Part shown: positions 25,464 through 34,461 of the stretch, piece after piece
Layout of the letters: each line of letters opens with the position of its first letter
Numbering within the stretch: the stretch's first letter is position 1
Source of the DNA: Cellulophaga lytica DSM 7489
GTDB taxonomy: Bacteria > Bacteroidota > Bacteroidia > Flavobacteriales > Flavobacteriaceae
Assembly: GCF_000190595.1 (NCBI RefSeq)
Contig: NC_015167.1
Location: 62,001 to 126,000 of the forward strand
Length of the DNA stretch: 64,000 nucleotides
Direction of reading: 5' to 3'
The notes under the pieces: model-generated
Databases searched by the model: none
The model's input: only the letters and a program-made list of their open reading frames with translations
What the model was told of the DNA's origin: nothing
Program-made: the position numbers and the translations under genes

Positions 25464-26498
25464 ATGCAAAAAACATTTATAAAAACAGCTAAATTATCTT
25501 TAATACTAGTTTACTTAGTTATTATTGCTGGTGCAGTAGTTAGAATGACAGGTAGTGGAATGGGATGTCCAGATTGGCCAAAATGCTTTGGACAATATAT
25601 ACCACCAACCAATATTACAGAACTGCAATGGCAACCTTTTTCTTTCTTTAAAAAAGGAGAAGTAATTATAGTAGATAAAACATTGCAAATTGCTGCTAAA
25701 GACTTTACCTCTACTGCACAATTTAATACTGCAAATTGGGAAACTTACACTAAACATGATTATGCAACCTTTAATGCTACACATACTTGGATAGAGTATA
25801 TTAATAGACTTTTTGGTGCTTTAGCAGGCTTAGCAACACTAGTTTTAGCTATTTTATCATTAAAATACTGGAAAACAAGAAAAACAGTTACCATACTTTC
25901 TTGGGCAATAGTATTTGCTATGGTTTTTCAGGCTTGGTTGGGTGCCACAGTAGTCTATTCTGTTTTAAACCCTGTAAAAATTACGGTACATATGGTAATG
26001 GCTTTAGCAATTGTTGCCATGTTATTGTATTTAATATATTCCGTAAAAGAAACATCAATTGTAATAGCCAAAGACAAAAAAACAAAACAGCTAATTATTG
26101 TTGCCCTGGTATTAACTTTACTACAAATAGTTTTAGGCACACAAGTTAGGCAAATGGTAGATGACCAAGCAGATATTGTTGGCGAAACAGCAAAACACCT
26201 GTGGTTAAAAAATGTTACAGTTACTTTTTATATACATAGGTCATTTTCTATTCTTGTTCTCTTATTAAACGCATATTTATTTTTTAGAATACAAAAATTA
26301 AAATTAGGATTAACTAAAATAAAATGGGTTCTAACACTGTTATTGTTAGAGATTGTTACTGGTGTAGCAATGAATTATGTTCATTTTCCGTTTGGTAGCC
26401 AAACACTTCACCTGGTTTTAGCTTCTCTACTGTTTGGAGTTCAATTTTATATGGTATTAGAACTAGTAAATACAACTAAAAGAGATAAAACTTTGTAA
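25464..26498 (+). CDS. ctaA: heme A synthase (COX15/CtaA family)
   Basis: Inner-membrane enzyme that oxidises the C8 methyl of heme O to the formyl group of heme A for cytochrome oxidase. The 344-residue chain shows about eight hydrophobic helices. AGAVVRMTGSGMGCPDWPKCFGQYIPP at the N-terminus is the COX15/CtaA hallmark, with the paired cysteines on the outer face. Conserved histidines occur at THTWIEYINRLFGAL, VHMVMALAI, YIHRSFSILVL and FGSQTLHLVLA. A long loop between helices 1 and 2 is usual in Bacteroidota. No cyoE/ctaB neighbour is present here. The stop codon overlaps the promoter box of the next gene. Confidence 0.95.
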   Translation: MQKTFIKTAKLSLILVYLVIIAGAVVRMTGSGMGCPDWPKCFGQYIPPTNITELQWQPFSFFKKGEVIIVDKTLQIAAKDFTSTAQFNTANWETYTKHDYATFNATHTWIEYINRLFGALAGLATLVLAILSLKYWKTRKTVTILSWAIVFAMVFQAWLGATVVYSVLNPVKITVHMVMALAIVAMLLYLIYSVKETSIVIAKDKKTKQLIIVALVLTLLQIVLGTQVRQMVDDQADIVGETAKHLWLKNVTVTFYIHRSFSILVLLLNAYLFFRIQKLKLGLTKIKWVLTLLLLEIVTGVAMNYVHFPFGSQTLHLVLASLLFGVQFYMVLELVNTTKRDKTL

Positions 26499-26503
26499 CT
26501 TTG
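26496..26503 (+). promoter_or_regulatory. -7 box overlapping the ctaA stop codon
   Basis: TAACTTTG fits TAnnTTTG; its first three bases are the ctaA TAA. It would drive the gene at 26524 with a very short leader. Confidence 0.45.
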
Positions 26504-26523
26504 CAACCCGCAAAATTTAAAAA

Positions 26524-27036
26524 ATGATTTATAAAATTAGAATTATCTTAGATGCTAAAGATGATGTGTTCCGAGATTTAGAAATTGAAGACAGCAACAC
26601 ACTAGAAGATTTACACAATGCCATTACACAGGCTTTTGGTTTTTTAGGAAGCGAAATGGCATCTTTTTATACTTGTGATGAAGATTGGAACCAAGATGAA
26701 GAAATTGCTCTTTTTGATATGAGTGAAAATGGTTCTGATGTTAAATTGATGAATGAAATATTTTTAGAAGATATACTTACTGAAAAAACACCTAAACTTA
26801 TTTATGTGTACGACTTTTTTAGTATGTGGACTTTCTTTGTAGAACTAGCAGATATTGTTGATAATGAAGACGGTGTTACCTACCCAAATGTGCTATTTAG
26901 TTTTGGAGAACTACCTGATAGTCCGCCTGAAAAAAACTTTGAATCTGATAACCCAGAAGGTGAAAATTTTGATGACAATTACACAGATGATTTAGGTAGT
27001 TATGAAGATTTAGATTTTGATGAAAATTGGAACTAA
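26524..27036 (+). CDS. plasmid pRiA4b ORF-3-like (PRiA4_ORF3) family protein
   Basis: 170-residue acidic cytoplasmic protein. IYKIRIILDAKDDVFRDLEIEDSNTLEDLHNAITQAFGF at the N-terminus and the SFYTCDEDW segment match the PRiA4_ORF3 fold (PF07929), sometimes labelled IS1096 element passenger TnpR family. That label implies a mobile origin, which nothing here supports: there is no transposase nearby and codon use is like its neighbours. The C-terminal 40 residues are strongly acidic (many D/E/N). It precedes the nucleoid-associated protein gene by 54 nt. Function unknown. Confidence 0.82.
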   Translation: MIYKIRIILDAKDDVFRDLEIEDSNTLEDLHNAITQAFGFLGSEMASFYTCDEDWNQDEEIALFDMSENGSDVKLMNEIFLEDILTEKTPKLIYVYDFFSMWTFFVELADIVDNEDGVTYPNVLFSFGELPDSPPEKNFESDNPEGENFDDNYTDDLGSYEDLDFDENWN

Positions 27037-27090
27037 TTTTAAATACAAATAACATACTTTTACAAATACTAATTATAAAACTAGATACCA

Positions 27091-28149
27091 TTGATAAATT
27101 TATATTCTACTCAAATAGAAAGTATTTCTATACACCGTGTTGGTAATAAAAATAAAGGCGAAGGTGCATTTTTATCTAACCAACCGTTTACTTTAAATGA
27201 TGAAACTACTGGTCTTTTAAAAGAGTACTTTTTTAAACCATTTAGAGAAAAAGAAGAAAACTATTTTAAATTTACAAATGAAGTAGATGTAGAGTTTAAT
27301 GAAATATACAAGCTGGCAGCAGAAATTTTTGATGCTCCAGAAAGTTGTCATGCGGTTTCTAAAAAAGTTGCTACTCATCTTTTTGAACAGTCTAACCACC
27401 CACATATAAAAAGCGGAGAGTTATACGTAACACACCTAACAGATGTGTTATTAGACAATAAGAAAATAGATGCTATTGGTATTTTTAAAAGCGAGCTTAA
27501 GCACGATTTTCTTCAGTTAATAGAAAATGGTGAAAATATAGATATTAATATATTACAAGGTATAAATATTAATAAATTAGATAAGGGTTGCCTTATTTTT
27601 AACTCTCATAAAGAGGAAGGTTACAAAGTTTTATCTGTAGATAGTAACCGTTATGACACCAAATATTGGTTAGAAAACTTTTTAGGTGTAGATGCTTTAG
27701 CAGATGAAACATTTTACACTAAAAACTATTTAAAATTTTGTCAAAACTTTGCTAAAGATGTTGTTTTACCTGCAGAAGATAAACAACAAGAGGTATTGTT
27801 TATGAATAAGGCTGTTAACCACTTTGCTAAAAATGATAACTTTGAAGAAACAGAGTTTTTAAATGAGGTAATGGAAAACCCTGAGTTAATACCAGAGTTT
27901 AAGCACTATAAAGTAGAAAAGGGGCCTAAATTTAGTGTAGAAGACGTATCAAACTTTAATATTGCAAACAAAGCAGTTTCTGATGTTCGTAAAAAAATTA
28001 AAAATGTTATTAATTTAGATACTAACATTCAAATAAAAATGGACTTTATTAACCCAGAATCTGCAGAGAAATTTGTAGAAAAAGGTTGGGATGAAGAACG
28101 CCAAATGTACTACTACCTGGTATATTTTAACAAAGAAGAAAAAAACTAA
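27091..28149 (+). CDS. nucleoid-associated protein (NdpA/YejK family)
   Basis: 352-residue protein of the 37-kDa nucleoid-associated family (PF04245). The early IESISIHRVGNKNKGEGAFLS and the HLTDVLLDNKKIDAIGIFKSE segment are characteristic. The start is TTG at 27091: an in-frame TAG lies at 27082-27084 and no ATG is available near the conserved N-terminus, so this non-ATG start is well forced. Family members bind DNA and sit on the nucleoid, with a poorly defined role. It is co-oriented with the PRiA4-like gene and convergent with the kinase-like gene. Confidence 0.88.
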   Translation: MINLYSTQIESISIHRVGNKNKGEGAFLSNQPFTLNDETTGLLKEYFFKPFREKEENYFKFTNEVDVEFNEIYKLAAEIFDAPESCHAVSKKVATHLFEQSNHPHIKSGELYVTHLTDVLLDNKKIDAIGIFKSELKHDFLQLIENGENIDINILQGININKLDKGCLIFNSHKEEGYKVLSVDSNRYDTKYWLENFLGVDALADETFYTKNYLKFCQNFAKDVVLPAEDKQQEVLFMNKAVNHFAKNDNFEETEFLNEVMENPELIPEFKHYKVEKGPKFSVEDVSNFNIANKAVSDVRKKIKNVINLDTNIQIKMDFINPESAEKFVEKGWDEERQMYYYLVYFNKEEKN

Positions 28150-28208
28150 AAACCACTAATAGCGTAGTTTTTAGCTTACCATAACATTACTAATAATGGA
28201 GTATAATA

Positions 28209-29294
28209 TTAATCTATTTTAATCCTATTCTCCATTATTTGTTTCATACTTACATCTTCATAATTACGTTTAACAAAATCCAGAGCTAAATCTAAAACCC
28301 TTCCCATTTTACGACATTTTTTAAACTGCATATCTAGGGTTAATTCATAAATTTCTTTTCTTAAAAGTTTTATATTTTCTGGAGTAGAAATTGTATCTTT
28401 TTTACAAATACTTCTAAGTTTTTTAATTCTATTTCCAGAACTTTTAATTCGTTTTGCTACTATAGATCGTTCTTCTAACTTGTATTGGTCTACAGAGCTT
28501 ACTAAAAGTTTTTTTCGCACCAATTCTACCATCTGAAAGTTTTCTTTAAAAAACTGTGGTCTATATACTTTTAATTTTCCTTCAAAACATTGCTGGTCAA
28601 AATCTATTGCTCTTATTCTGTAAACAACATGGTCAAAATCATGCACAGGAACAATTACGTAGTTGTAAGATCTCATATCTCCCAACAACCTAATCATACA
28701 ACGTTCATTAAACTTTACAAATTCTTTAGCTAGTTGTGCTTTTTCTGACTCTGTACATTTTGGCAGCATATCTTTTATAAAAACATCTCCTGGAATACCA
28801 GATATGTGTTCTTCTATTAAGGTGTCCTTGTATACTAAAAAGTTTAAATTGTATGGAGAAAGCATGTGCTCCAATTCTAAGCCGTAAATTCTAGATGCAT
28901 CAGTCTTCTTAATATAAAAATATGTGAAATTATCATTTAAAATATTACGCACTTTTATTCTAAAAGGCTTAGAGTTTCCAAAAGTGCAAAAATCTACAGC
29001 ATCAATATTTAAGTACTGAATTATGTTATCTCCACCATCAGAAAGTAAAATAGAATACACCTTTTTTAAGCTCAAATCTATTTCTGCCCTATCAAACTCA
29101 GAGTAATATACACGTACCCATAAAGTATCGTTATCATCTGAATCATAAACAACTACAGAACCAGCAAAACGCAACAAATCTTCGTAGAAGATAGGTATTT
29201 TCATTTTTCTATTATAGTGTTCTAAATAGGCGTCTAAATGACTACTTACCGGGTAAGCAGGTTTTTTTTTAGACATTAATTTTTCATCTGACAT
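28209..29294 (-). CDS. unknown protein with protein-kinase-like motif series
   Basis: 361 residues, not assigned to a named family by me. No signal peptide or membrane segment. Reading for fold: YFYIKKTDAS (K129/K130, beta-3 lysine-like), GLELEHML (E140/E142, alpha-C-like), TLIEEHISGIPGD (158-170, hinge-like), LLGDMRSYN with D206 and N211 in the D-x4-N spacing of a catalytic loop, and IRAIDFDQQ with D231-F-D233 in place of DFG. This ordered series is what HipA/APH-type kinase folds show. The N-terminal 120 residues and the basic helical C-terminus (about 275-345) are unique. Kinase identity is inference only. It is convergent with the NdpA-like gene, and an in-frame ATG also exists at codon 7. 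Confidence 0.85.
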   Translation of the reverse strand: MSDEKLMSKKKPAYPVSSHLDAYLEHYNRKMKIPIFYEDLLRFAGSVVVYDSDDNDTLWVRVYYSEFDRAEIDLSLKKVYSILLSDGGDNIIQYLNIDAVDFCTFGNSKPFRIKVRNILNDNFTYFYIKKTDASRIYGLELEHMLSPYNLNFLVYKDTLIEEHISGIPGDVFIKDMLPKCTESEKAQLAKEFVKFNERCMIRLLGDMRSYNYVIVPVHDFDHVVYRIRAIDFDQQCFEGKLKVYRPQFFKENFQMVELVRKKLLVSSVDQYKLEERSIVAKRIKSSGNRIKKLRSICKKDTISTPENIKLLRKEIYELTLDMQFKKCRKMGRVLDLALDFVKRNYEDVSMKQIMENRIKID

Positions 29295-29464
29295 GTACTT
29301 TTCGTTTTTAATAAAAATAGGAAATAAGTTGAGATAAAAAAGAAATAATTAGCATTTATTAACTATCAATATTAACATATTACAACAACTAGTAGCATAT
29401 ATACAACATATATTTAGAAATTAGGAATACAATAGCTTTATTTGTTTTACTTACAATATAGATA

Positions 29465-31411
29465 ATGAATTATATTAAATCCTTTAAAAGACTAAGCGTA
29501 CTATTATTTTTAACATTTAACTATTTTGGTTTCGCTCAATTAAGTGATTTACACTATTTACCACCTTTAAAACAAGGAGGAAATAACCAAGCTGTAAGGG
29601 AACAGGCTGTGTATTTATCTACTCCAGAAACTGCTGCCTTTACGGTAAACGTTTACCAAGGTACAATTGCTGCGCCCATAGCTACTTTAACCCTTTCTAA
29701 TGGCGCTCCTGTAACATACAACTTAACAAATGGAGATAATAACATTACGTTAGTAAAAAATGCAAATACAGGTATTGTATTAACTCAAAGTGGTTTACGT
29801 TTTGAATCTCCTGGAGGAGAAAAATTTTATGTAAATTATAGAGGTAGTTCTAACTCTCAATCTACTTCGCTTACAAGTAAAGGTAGGCAAGCAATGGGAC
29901 AAATTTTTAAATGGGGAGGTATACCCAATAGAGGAAACCATAATAGTTTAACAAGTACATTAGGTATTATGGCTACTGAAGATAACACAGTAATAACCTT
30001 GTCTGGCTATGACCCTAACAGTGAATTTAGGTTAGGAAATAATGCCGGAGGCATTACAGATGATACGTACCAAATAACTTTAAACGCAAATGAATCTTTT
30101 GTTTTTGAAGCATACACTAAACAAACTACTGCAAATGTTGATGGTTGGTTAGGTGCTACCTTACAATCTACCAAAGATATTGTTATAAGTAACGGTGGAC
30201 TTAACATTGGTGTTAGAAACAATAATTCTAGTAGAGATGCTGCAATAGACCAGCCTGTACCCCAAAATAAAATAGGAAAAGAATATGTTTTTATTCGTGG
30301 TAATGGTAATAACGAAACAGAAAAACCAATAATTATTGGTACACAAAATAGTACTGATATATTTGTTAATGGATCTGCAACACCTATTGCTACTATAAAC
30401 AACGGAGATTATTTTGAAATTCCAGATAGCTATTATTCTAGTAATGCAGCTGGTGGCAATATGTTTGTAACAACTTCTAAAGATGCATATGCTTATCAAT
30501 CTTTAGCTGGTGGTACCTCTATAGTTACAGTAGGTTTAAACTTTGTTGCTCCAGTAAACTGTTTGCTTCCAGATAGTCTAGATAATATTCCAGATATAAA
30601 AGATGCCGCTGGTATTACTATGAATGGTGGTGTTACAATAATTGCTTCTACCTCTACTCCAGACGGTAATATTACTGTAACAGATGGTAATGGAAATGTT
30701 ACCTTACCTGCTGCCACAACTGTTACCGGATCTGCAGATTGGAAAACCTTTTATGTTCCTAACTTAACAGGTAATGTTTCTGTACAATCTACAGGACCTA
30801 TTGCCGTAGGTTTTTTAGGTTTTAATGGTGCAAGAGGTATTGCAGGCTATTTTTCTGGTTTTGATACTGTCCCAGAAGTAGACTTACAAGTAACTGGTGG
30901 TGGCTGTTTACCTGGTTCTATAATACAAGTTGTTGATGCAAATTTTGATGCATATCAATGGTTTCAAAACGGAACAGCTGTGCCTGGTGCAATATTCTCT
31001 AGCTACACACCTAATGAAGCAGGAGATTATTTTGTTAGGGTAACCAAAGGTGGTTGTACCTATGACTCTCAGCCAATAGCTGCTTATTACTGTTTACCAG
31101 ATATTGTTGTGAAAAAAACAGCCAATGTAAGTTCTGTTTTAGAAGGTGATGTTTTTGAGTTTAAAGTAACAGTAGAAAGCCTTGGTATTAATGATGTTAC
31201 CAACTTAAAAATCACAGATGTTATTCCCGCTGGTTTAACATTACTATCCGCTAGTCCTAGCGTAGGAAGTTGGTCTGCTCCAGAATGGACAATAGGAACT
31301 ATTAGTCAAGGAGAATTGGTATCTATTATTTTAGAAGTTAAGGCAGATGAATTACCTTTTAATTCTAGTACAACATCTTACACCAATACAGTTACCAACT
31401 CCCAAGACTAA
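29465..31411 (+). CDS. IgGFc-binding-like surface protein, cut short by an in-frame TAA
   Basis: 648 codons up to a TAA at 31409-31411. The signal peptide ends GFAQ (about residue 24). The chain then parallels the first 650 residues of the giant adhesin: LSDLHYLPPLKQGG, LRFESPGGEKFYVNYRG, GIMATEDNTVITLSGYDP, RGNGNNE, VAPVNCLLPD, YQWFQNGTAVPGA, then a DUF11 domain starting PDIVVKKTANVSS. It ends NTVTNSQD, where the paralogue continues D-Q-I-D-S-N. Here the next codons read TAA GTA GAT AGT AAT, so CAA has become TAA. The frame continues open to 31915. This is a pseudogene, a truncated secreted protein without sorting signal, a readthrough case or a sequencing error. Confidence 0.85.
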   Translation: MNYIKSFKRLSVLLFLTFNYFGFAQLSDLHYLPPLKQGGNNQAVREQAVYLSTPETAAFTVNVYQGTIAAPIATLTLSNGAPVTYNLTNGDNNITLVKNANTGIVLTQSGLRFESPGGEKFYVNYRGSSNSQSTSLTSKGRQAMGQIFKWGGIPNRGNHNSLTSTLGIMATEDNTVITLSGYDPNSEFRLGNNAGGITDDTYQITLNANESFVFEAYTKQTTANVDGWLGATLQSTKDIVISNGGLNIGVRNNNSSRDAAIDQPVPQNKIGKEYVFIRGNGNNETEKPIIIGTQNSTDIFVNGSATPIATINNGDYFEIPDSYYSSNAAGGNMFVTTSKDAYAYQSLAGGTSIVTVGLNFVAPVNCLLPDSLDNIPDIKDAAGITMNGGVTIIASTSTPDGNITVTDGNGNVTLPAATTVTGSADWKTFYVPNLTGNVSVQSTGPIAVGFLGFNGARGIAGYFSGFDTVPEVDLQVTGGGCLPGSIIQVVDANFDAYQWFQNGTAVPGAIFSSYTPNEAGDYFVRVTKGGCTYDSQPIAAYYCLPDIVVKKTANVSSVLEGDVFEFKVTVESLGINDVTNLKITDVIPAGLTLLSASPSVGSWSAPEWTIGTISQGELVSIILEVKADELPFNSSTTSYTNTVTNSQD

Positions 31412-31915
31412 GTAGATAGTAATACTACTAGTGATGATATGTCTGAAACAATTAACATTACTAATAATGAAGTTACTGTTACAAAAGTTGCTTTACCTGC
31501 ACCAGACGGATCGTATGATTCTTTAAACGAGCAAATTACGTATTTACTAATTGTAACCAATAATGGACCAAACACCCTAACTAATGTAACTATATCAGAC
31601 CCTATTGCAGATTCTGGTAGTATTAGTCCGGCATCTGTTGCTACATTAGCCCCATCTGCATCTGCAAGGTTTACATTAACACATAGTATAAATAATTCAG
31701 AGCTAATGGCTTTAATGGTAACAAATAGTGCTACAGCTCAAGCAGAATTACCAAATGGTTTTAGTATTTCAGATACCTCTGATGACCCAAGTGATAGTAC
31801 TAATTTTGATGCTAATAGTGATGGTGAACCAGATGATGTTACTATTGTAATTTTAGGAAGACCTAAAACAGTAATCACAAACAGAAAAATTACCCACAGA
31901 GTAAAGCTAAACTAA
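31412..31915 (+). pseudogene. C-terminal remainder of the broken adhesin paralogue
   Basis: In the same frame as 29465-31411 and directly after its TAA, 167 codons remain open: V-D-S-N-T-T-S-D-D-M-S-E-T-I matches the giant adhesin across the stop, then a second DUF11-type domain (VTKVALPAPDGSYDS ... NGPNTLTNVTISDPI) and a short basic tail ending THRVKLN. The first internal ATG is at 31439 and has no good ribosome site or promoter, so independent expression is unlikely. No type A or B T9SS domain is visible at the end. Confidence 0.75.
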
Positions 31916-32001
31916 ATTTTACAAACCTTTTTTGTAAGACTTTGTAACAAATTCTATAGTAGTTCGTCATATGACCATAACAATCATAAAACCAACTACT
32001 T

Positions 32002-32904
32002 TTGAAAACAATTCTTAAAGTTCAAAATCTAACAAAAAAATACGGGTATTTAACCGCTGTAAAAGACTTATCTTTTACTATTGAAAAAGGCAATGTCTAT
32101 GGCATATTAGGTCCAAACGGAAGTGGCAAATCTACTACTCTTGGTATTGTACTTAATGTAGTAAATAAAACATCTGGAGATTTTAGTTGGTTTGATGGGA
32201 ATACAAATACACACCAAGCATTAAAAAAAGTTGGAGCCATTATAGAAAGGCCTAACTTTTACCCATATATGACGGCTGTACAAAACTTAAAGCTAGTTTG
32301 TAAAATTAAAGAAGTAGATGAGTCTAAAATTGAAGAAAAACTAGAGTTAGTTGGACTTTTAGATCGTAAAAACAGTAAGTTTAAAACCTATTCTTTAGGT
32401 ATGAAACAACGCTTAGCTATAGCCTCTGCCCTACTTAATGATCCTGAAATACTTATTTTAGATGAGCCAACAAATGGCTTAGACCCCCAAGGAATTCACC
32501 AGATTAGAGAAATTATAAAGGTTATTGCTGCTCAAGGCACCACCATATTACTAGCTTCTCACTTATTAGATGAAGTAGAAAAAGTGTGTAGCCACGTAGT
32601 AATTTTAAGAAAAGGAGAAAAATTATATTCTGGTCGTGTTGATGAAATGATTGTTAGTTATGGCTTTTTTGAGTTAAAAGCAGAGGACAATGAAGCACTT
32701 TTATCATTTTTAAAACTAAATCCTAATTTTAGTAATGTTAGAGAAGAAAATGGTTTAATTATAGCAGATTTAAAAGCTGAAATGAATGCTTCAGAATTAA
32801 ATAAAGAACTGCATAATAATGGTATAATTTTATCTCATTTAGTAAAACGTAAAGAAAGCTTAGAAGAGCAATTTTTAGAGCTTACAAAAAACCAATCTAA
32901 CTAA
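32002..32904 (+). CDS. ABC transporter ATP-binding protein
   Basis: 300-residue ATPase of an ABC-2 type exporter. Motifs: Walker A GPNGSGKST (about residues 38-46), Q-loop region, signature YSLGMKQRLAIASALL (about 130-145), Walker B ILILDEPTNGLDPQG, and the switch histidine in LLASHLLDE. The start is TTG at 32002: an in-frame TAA at 31987-31989 excludes an upstream ATG. The same bases lie in a TACTTTTG string (31997-32004), which resembles a -7 box, so the true transcript start is uncertain. It is followed after 27 nt by its permease. Substrate unknown; similar pairs export lipids, antibiotics or peptides. Confidence 0.92.
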   Translation: MKTILKVQNLTKKYGYLTAVKDLSFTIEKGNVYGILGPNGSGKSTTLGIVLNVVNKTSGDFSWFDGNTNTHQALKKVGAIIERPNFYPYMTAVQNLKLVCKIKEVDESKIEEKLELVGLLDRKNSKFKTYSLGMKQRLAIASALLNDPEILILDEPTNGLDPQGIHQIREIIKVIAAQGTTILLASHLLDEVEKVCSHVVILRKGEKLYSGRVDEMIVSYGFFELKAEDNEALLSFLKLNPNFSNVREENGLIIADLKAEMNASELNKELHNNGIILSHLVKRKESLEEQFLELTKNQSN

Positions 32905-32931
32905 TTACAACAATCAAAAAAACTTAAAAAT

Positions 32932-33765
32932 ATGTTACGTTTACTACAAATAGAATTTATAAAACTATGGAACAACAGAGCTAGTAAAATTCTTATACTA
33001 TCTTATTTTATTTTAATGATACTCATTGCTGGTATTTCTATGATAAAAGTAGATTTTGGCCCTTTAAAATTTCATATAGCAGATGTTGGTATTTTTAATT
33101 TCCCATACATTTGGCATTTTAACACCTTTATGGCTGCTTTTCTTAAGGTATTTTTAGCTATTGTTATAGTTTCTATGATAGCTAATGAGTACAGTAATAA
33201 GACTATAAAACAAAACCTAATAGATGGTTTATCAAAAAAAGAGTTGATACTTTCTAAATTTTTAACAATAGGAGTATTTTCTTTAGCCTCTACAATATTT
33301 ATATTTTTAATATCCTTGCTATTAGGATTAATATATTCTGATTTTAATGAGTTTTCTATTATATTTTCTGATTTAGAGTACTTAGCTGCCTACTTTATAA
33401 AGCTTATTGGGTTTTTCTCTTTTTGCTTTTTTGTAGGTATTTTGGTAAAACGCTCTGCTTTTGCTCTAGGCTTTTTATTTATCTGGTTTATTGGAGCAGA
33501 AATTATTCCGTACACTTATTTAGCTTCTAAATATTCTAAAGAATTAGCAGATAATGTAACTAGTTTTTTCCCTTTTGGATCTATGTGGAGTACAATAACT
33601 GAACCTTTTAGCAGGTTAAATGTTATAAAATCTGCCGCAAAGCAAGTTGGTGAGGATATCTCTAGAGATTATAGTGTGCAACCTTTACAATTACTAATTG
33701 TGTTATGTTGGACCGCTATTTTTATATATTTATCATACATATTACTAAAAAAGCGAGATTTATAA
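32932..33765 (+). CDS. ABC-2 type transporter permease
   Basis: 277-residue inner-membrane protein with six predicted hydrophobic helices (about residues 18-37, 65-85, 110-135, 150-170, 178-195 and 250-270). The opening MLRLLQIEFIKLWNNRASKI is characteristic of ABC-2 permeases. It forms the channel for the ATPase just upstream. The last codons and the stop are part of the stem of the following terminator. The last 19 bp recur at 34548-34566 with one mismatch. Confidence 0.9.
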   Translation: MLRLLQIEFIKLWNNRASKILILSYFILMILIAGISMIKVDFGPLKFHIADVGIFNFPYIWHFNTFMAAFLKVFLAIVIVSMIANEYSNKTIKQNLIDGLSKKELILSKFLTIGVFSLASTIFIFLISLLLGLIYSDFNEFSIIFSDLEYLAAYFIKLIGFFSFCFFVGILVKRSAFALGFLFIWFIGAEIIPYTYLASKYSKELADNVTSFFPFGSMWSTITEPFSRLNVIKSAAKQVGEDISRDYSVQPLQLLIVLCWTAIFIYLSYILLKKRDL

Positions 33766-33777
33766 TCTCGCTTTTTT
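33747..33777. terminator. bidirectional terminator containing the permease stop codon
   Basis: AAAAAAGCGAGATT / AATCTCGCTTTTTT with a 3-nt loop; the TAA of the permease (33763-33765) lies in the loop and right arm. Confidence 0.85.
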
Positions 33778-33780
33778 AAT

Positions 33781-34461
33781 TTACGAATTGTAAAAAGAAA
33801 AAAGTTTAATTAAATCTTCTTTTTTCTTCAAATTTAAATTATTTTGCTTTATATAGCTTTCAATATCTTTCTCTTTGCTGTCAAATAATCCCATAATATC
33901 TTTTTTCTTCTTTGGTAACTTAACTGCAATGTTTTCTTTATTTGAATAATATAAAGCATCATCTTCTCTCTCTAATCTTTTTGGCTCAGATTTACCATAA
34001 CCAGTTTTGGCTTTATGAGCTTCATAAAATTTAATTGTTTGTTTTAATAATAATGAAATTTTATCTCCTTCATTTAGCAAAAGAAAGTAACCTGTTCTTT
34101 TTCCTTTATCATAATCAAACATCTTATATACTTCATTTGTACCGATAAAAGTAATAGGTAAGTCATAAAAACGAGATAAATAATAAGCATCATTACCTCG
34201 CTGAATTTCCATTTCATCTTTATAAGCATTATACCTTACAAAAAATGTTTTTTTATCCTTTGCCAATTTAGCTGGCCTAAAATCATCTACTATATAACTA
34301 TCTCCTTTAATATCGTTTGATGAAGAACTATCAAAAGACGCAACAGTCATTCTACTATACAAGTTTGTTAAATTAACATCAGAAACTTGAGCCTCTAAAT
34401 GTAGAACACCTATAAATAATACAATAAATAGTGTTTTTAATTTGGTTATTGATTTTTTCAT
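33781..34461 (-). CDS. hypothetical secreted protein, 226 aa
   Basis: Not recognised as a named family. The signal peptide (KLKTLFIVLFIGVLHLEAQ, about residues 7-25) predicts export. The mature part is lysine-rich and mixed alpha/beta, with YFLLLNEGDKISLLLKQTIKFYEAHKAKTGYG and a C-terminal lysine-rich helical tail; many small Flavobacteriia secreted proteins look like this. No sorting domain. It lies between two near-identical 19-bp sequences (33747-33765 and 34548-34566), the first being the end of the ABC permease gene, which hints that this segment was inserted there. Confidence 0.75.
   Translation of the reverse strand: MKKSITKLKTLFIVLFIGVLHLEAQVSDVNLTNLYSRMTVASFDSSSSNDIKGDSYIVDDFRPAKLAKDKKTFFVRYNAYKDEMEIQRGNDAYYLSRFYDLPITFIGTNEVYKMFDYDKGKRTGYFLLLNEGDKISLLLKQTIKFYEAHKAKTGYGKSEPKRLEREDDALYYSNKENIAVKLPKKKKDIMGLFDSKEKDIESYIKQNNLNLKKKEDLIKLFSFYNS

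Noticed and set aside
26524-27036. Mobile-element origin suggested by the IS1096 TnpR passenger label
   Set aside because: No transposase, terminal repeats or target duplications nearby; the family is widespread on chromosomes.
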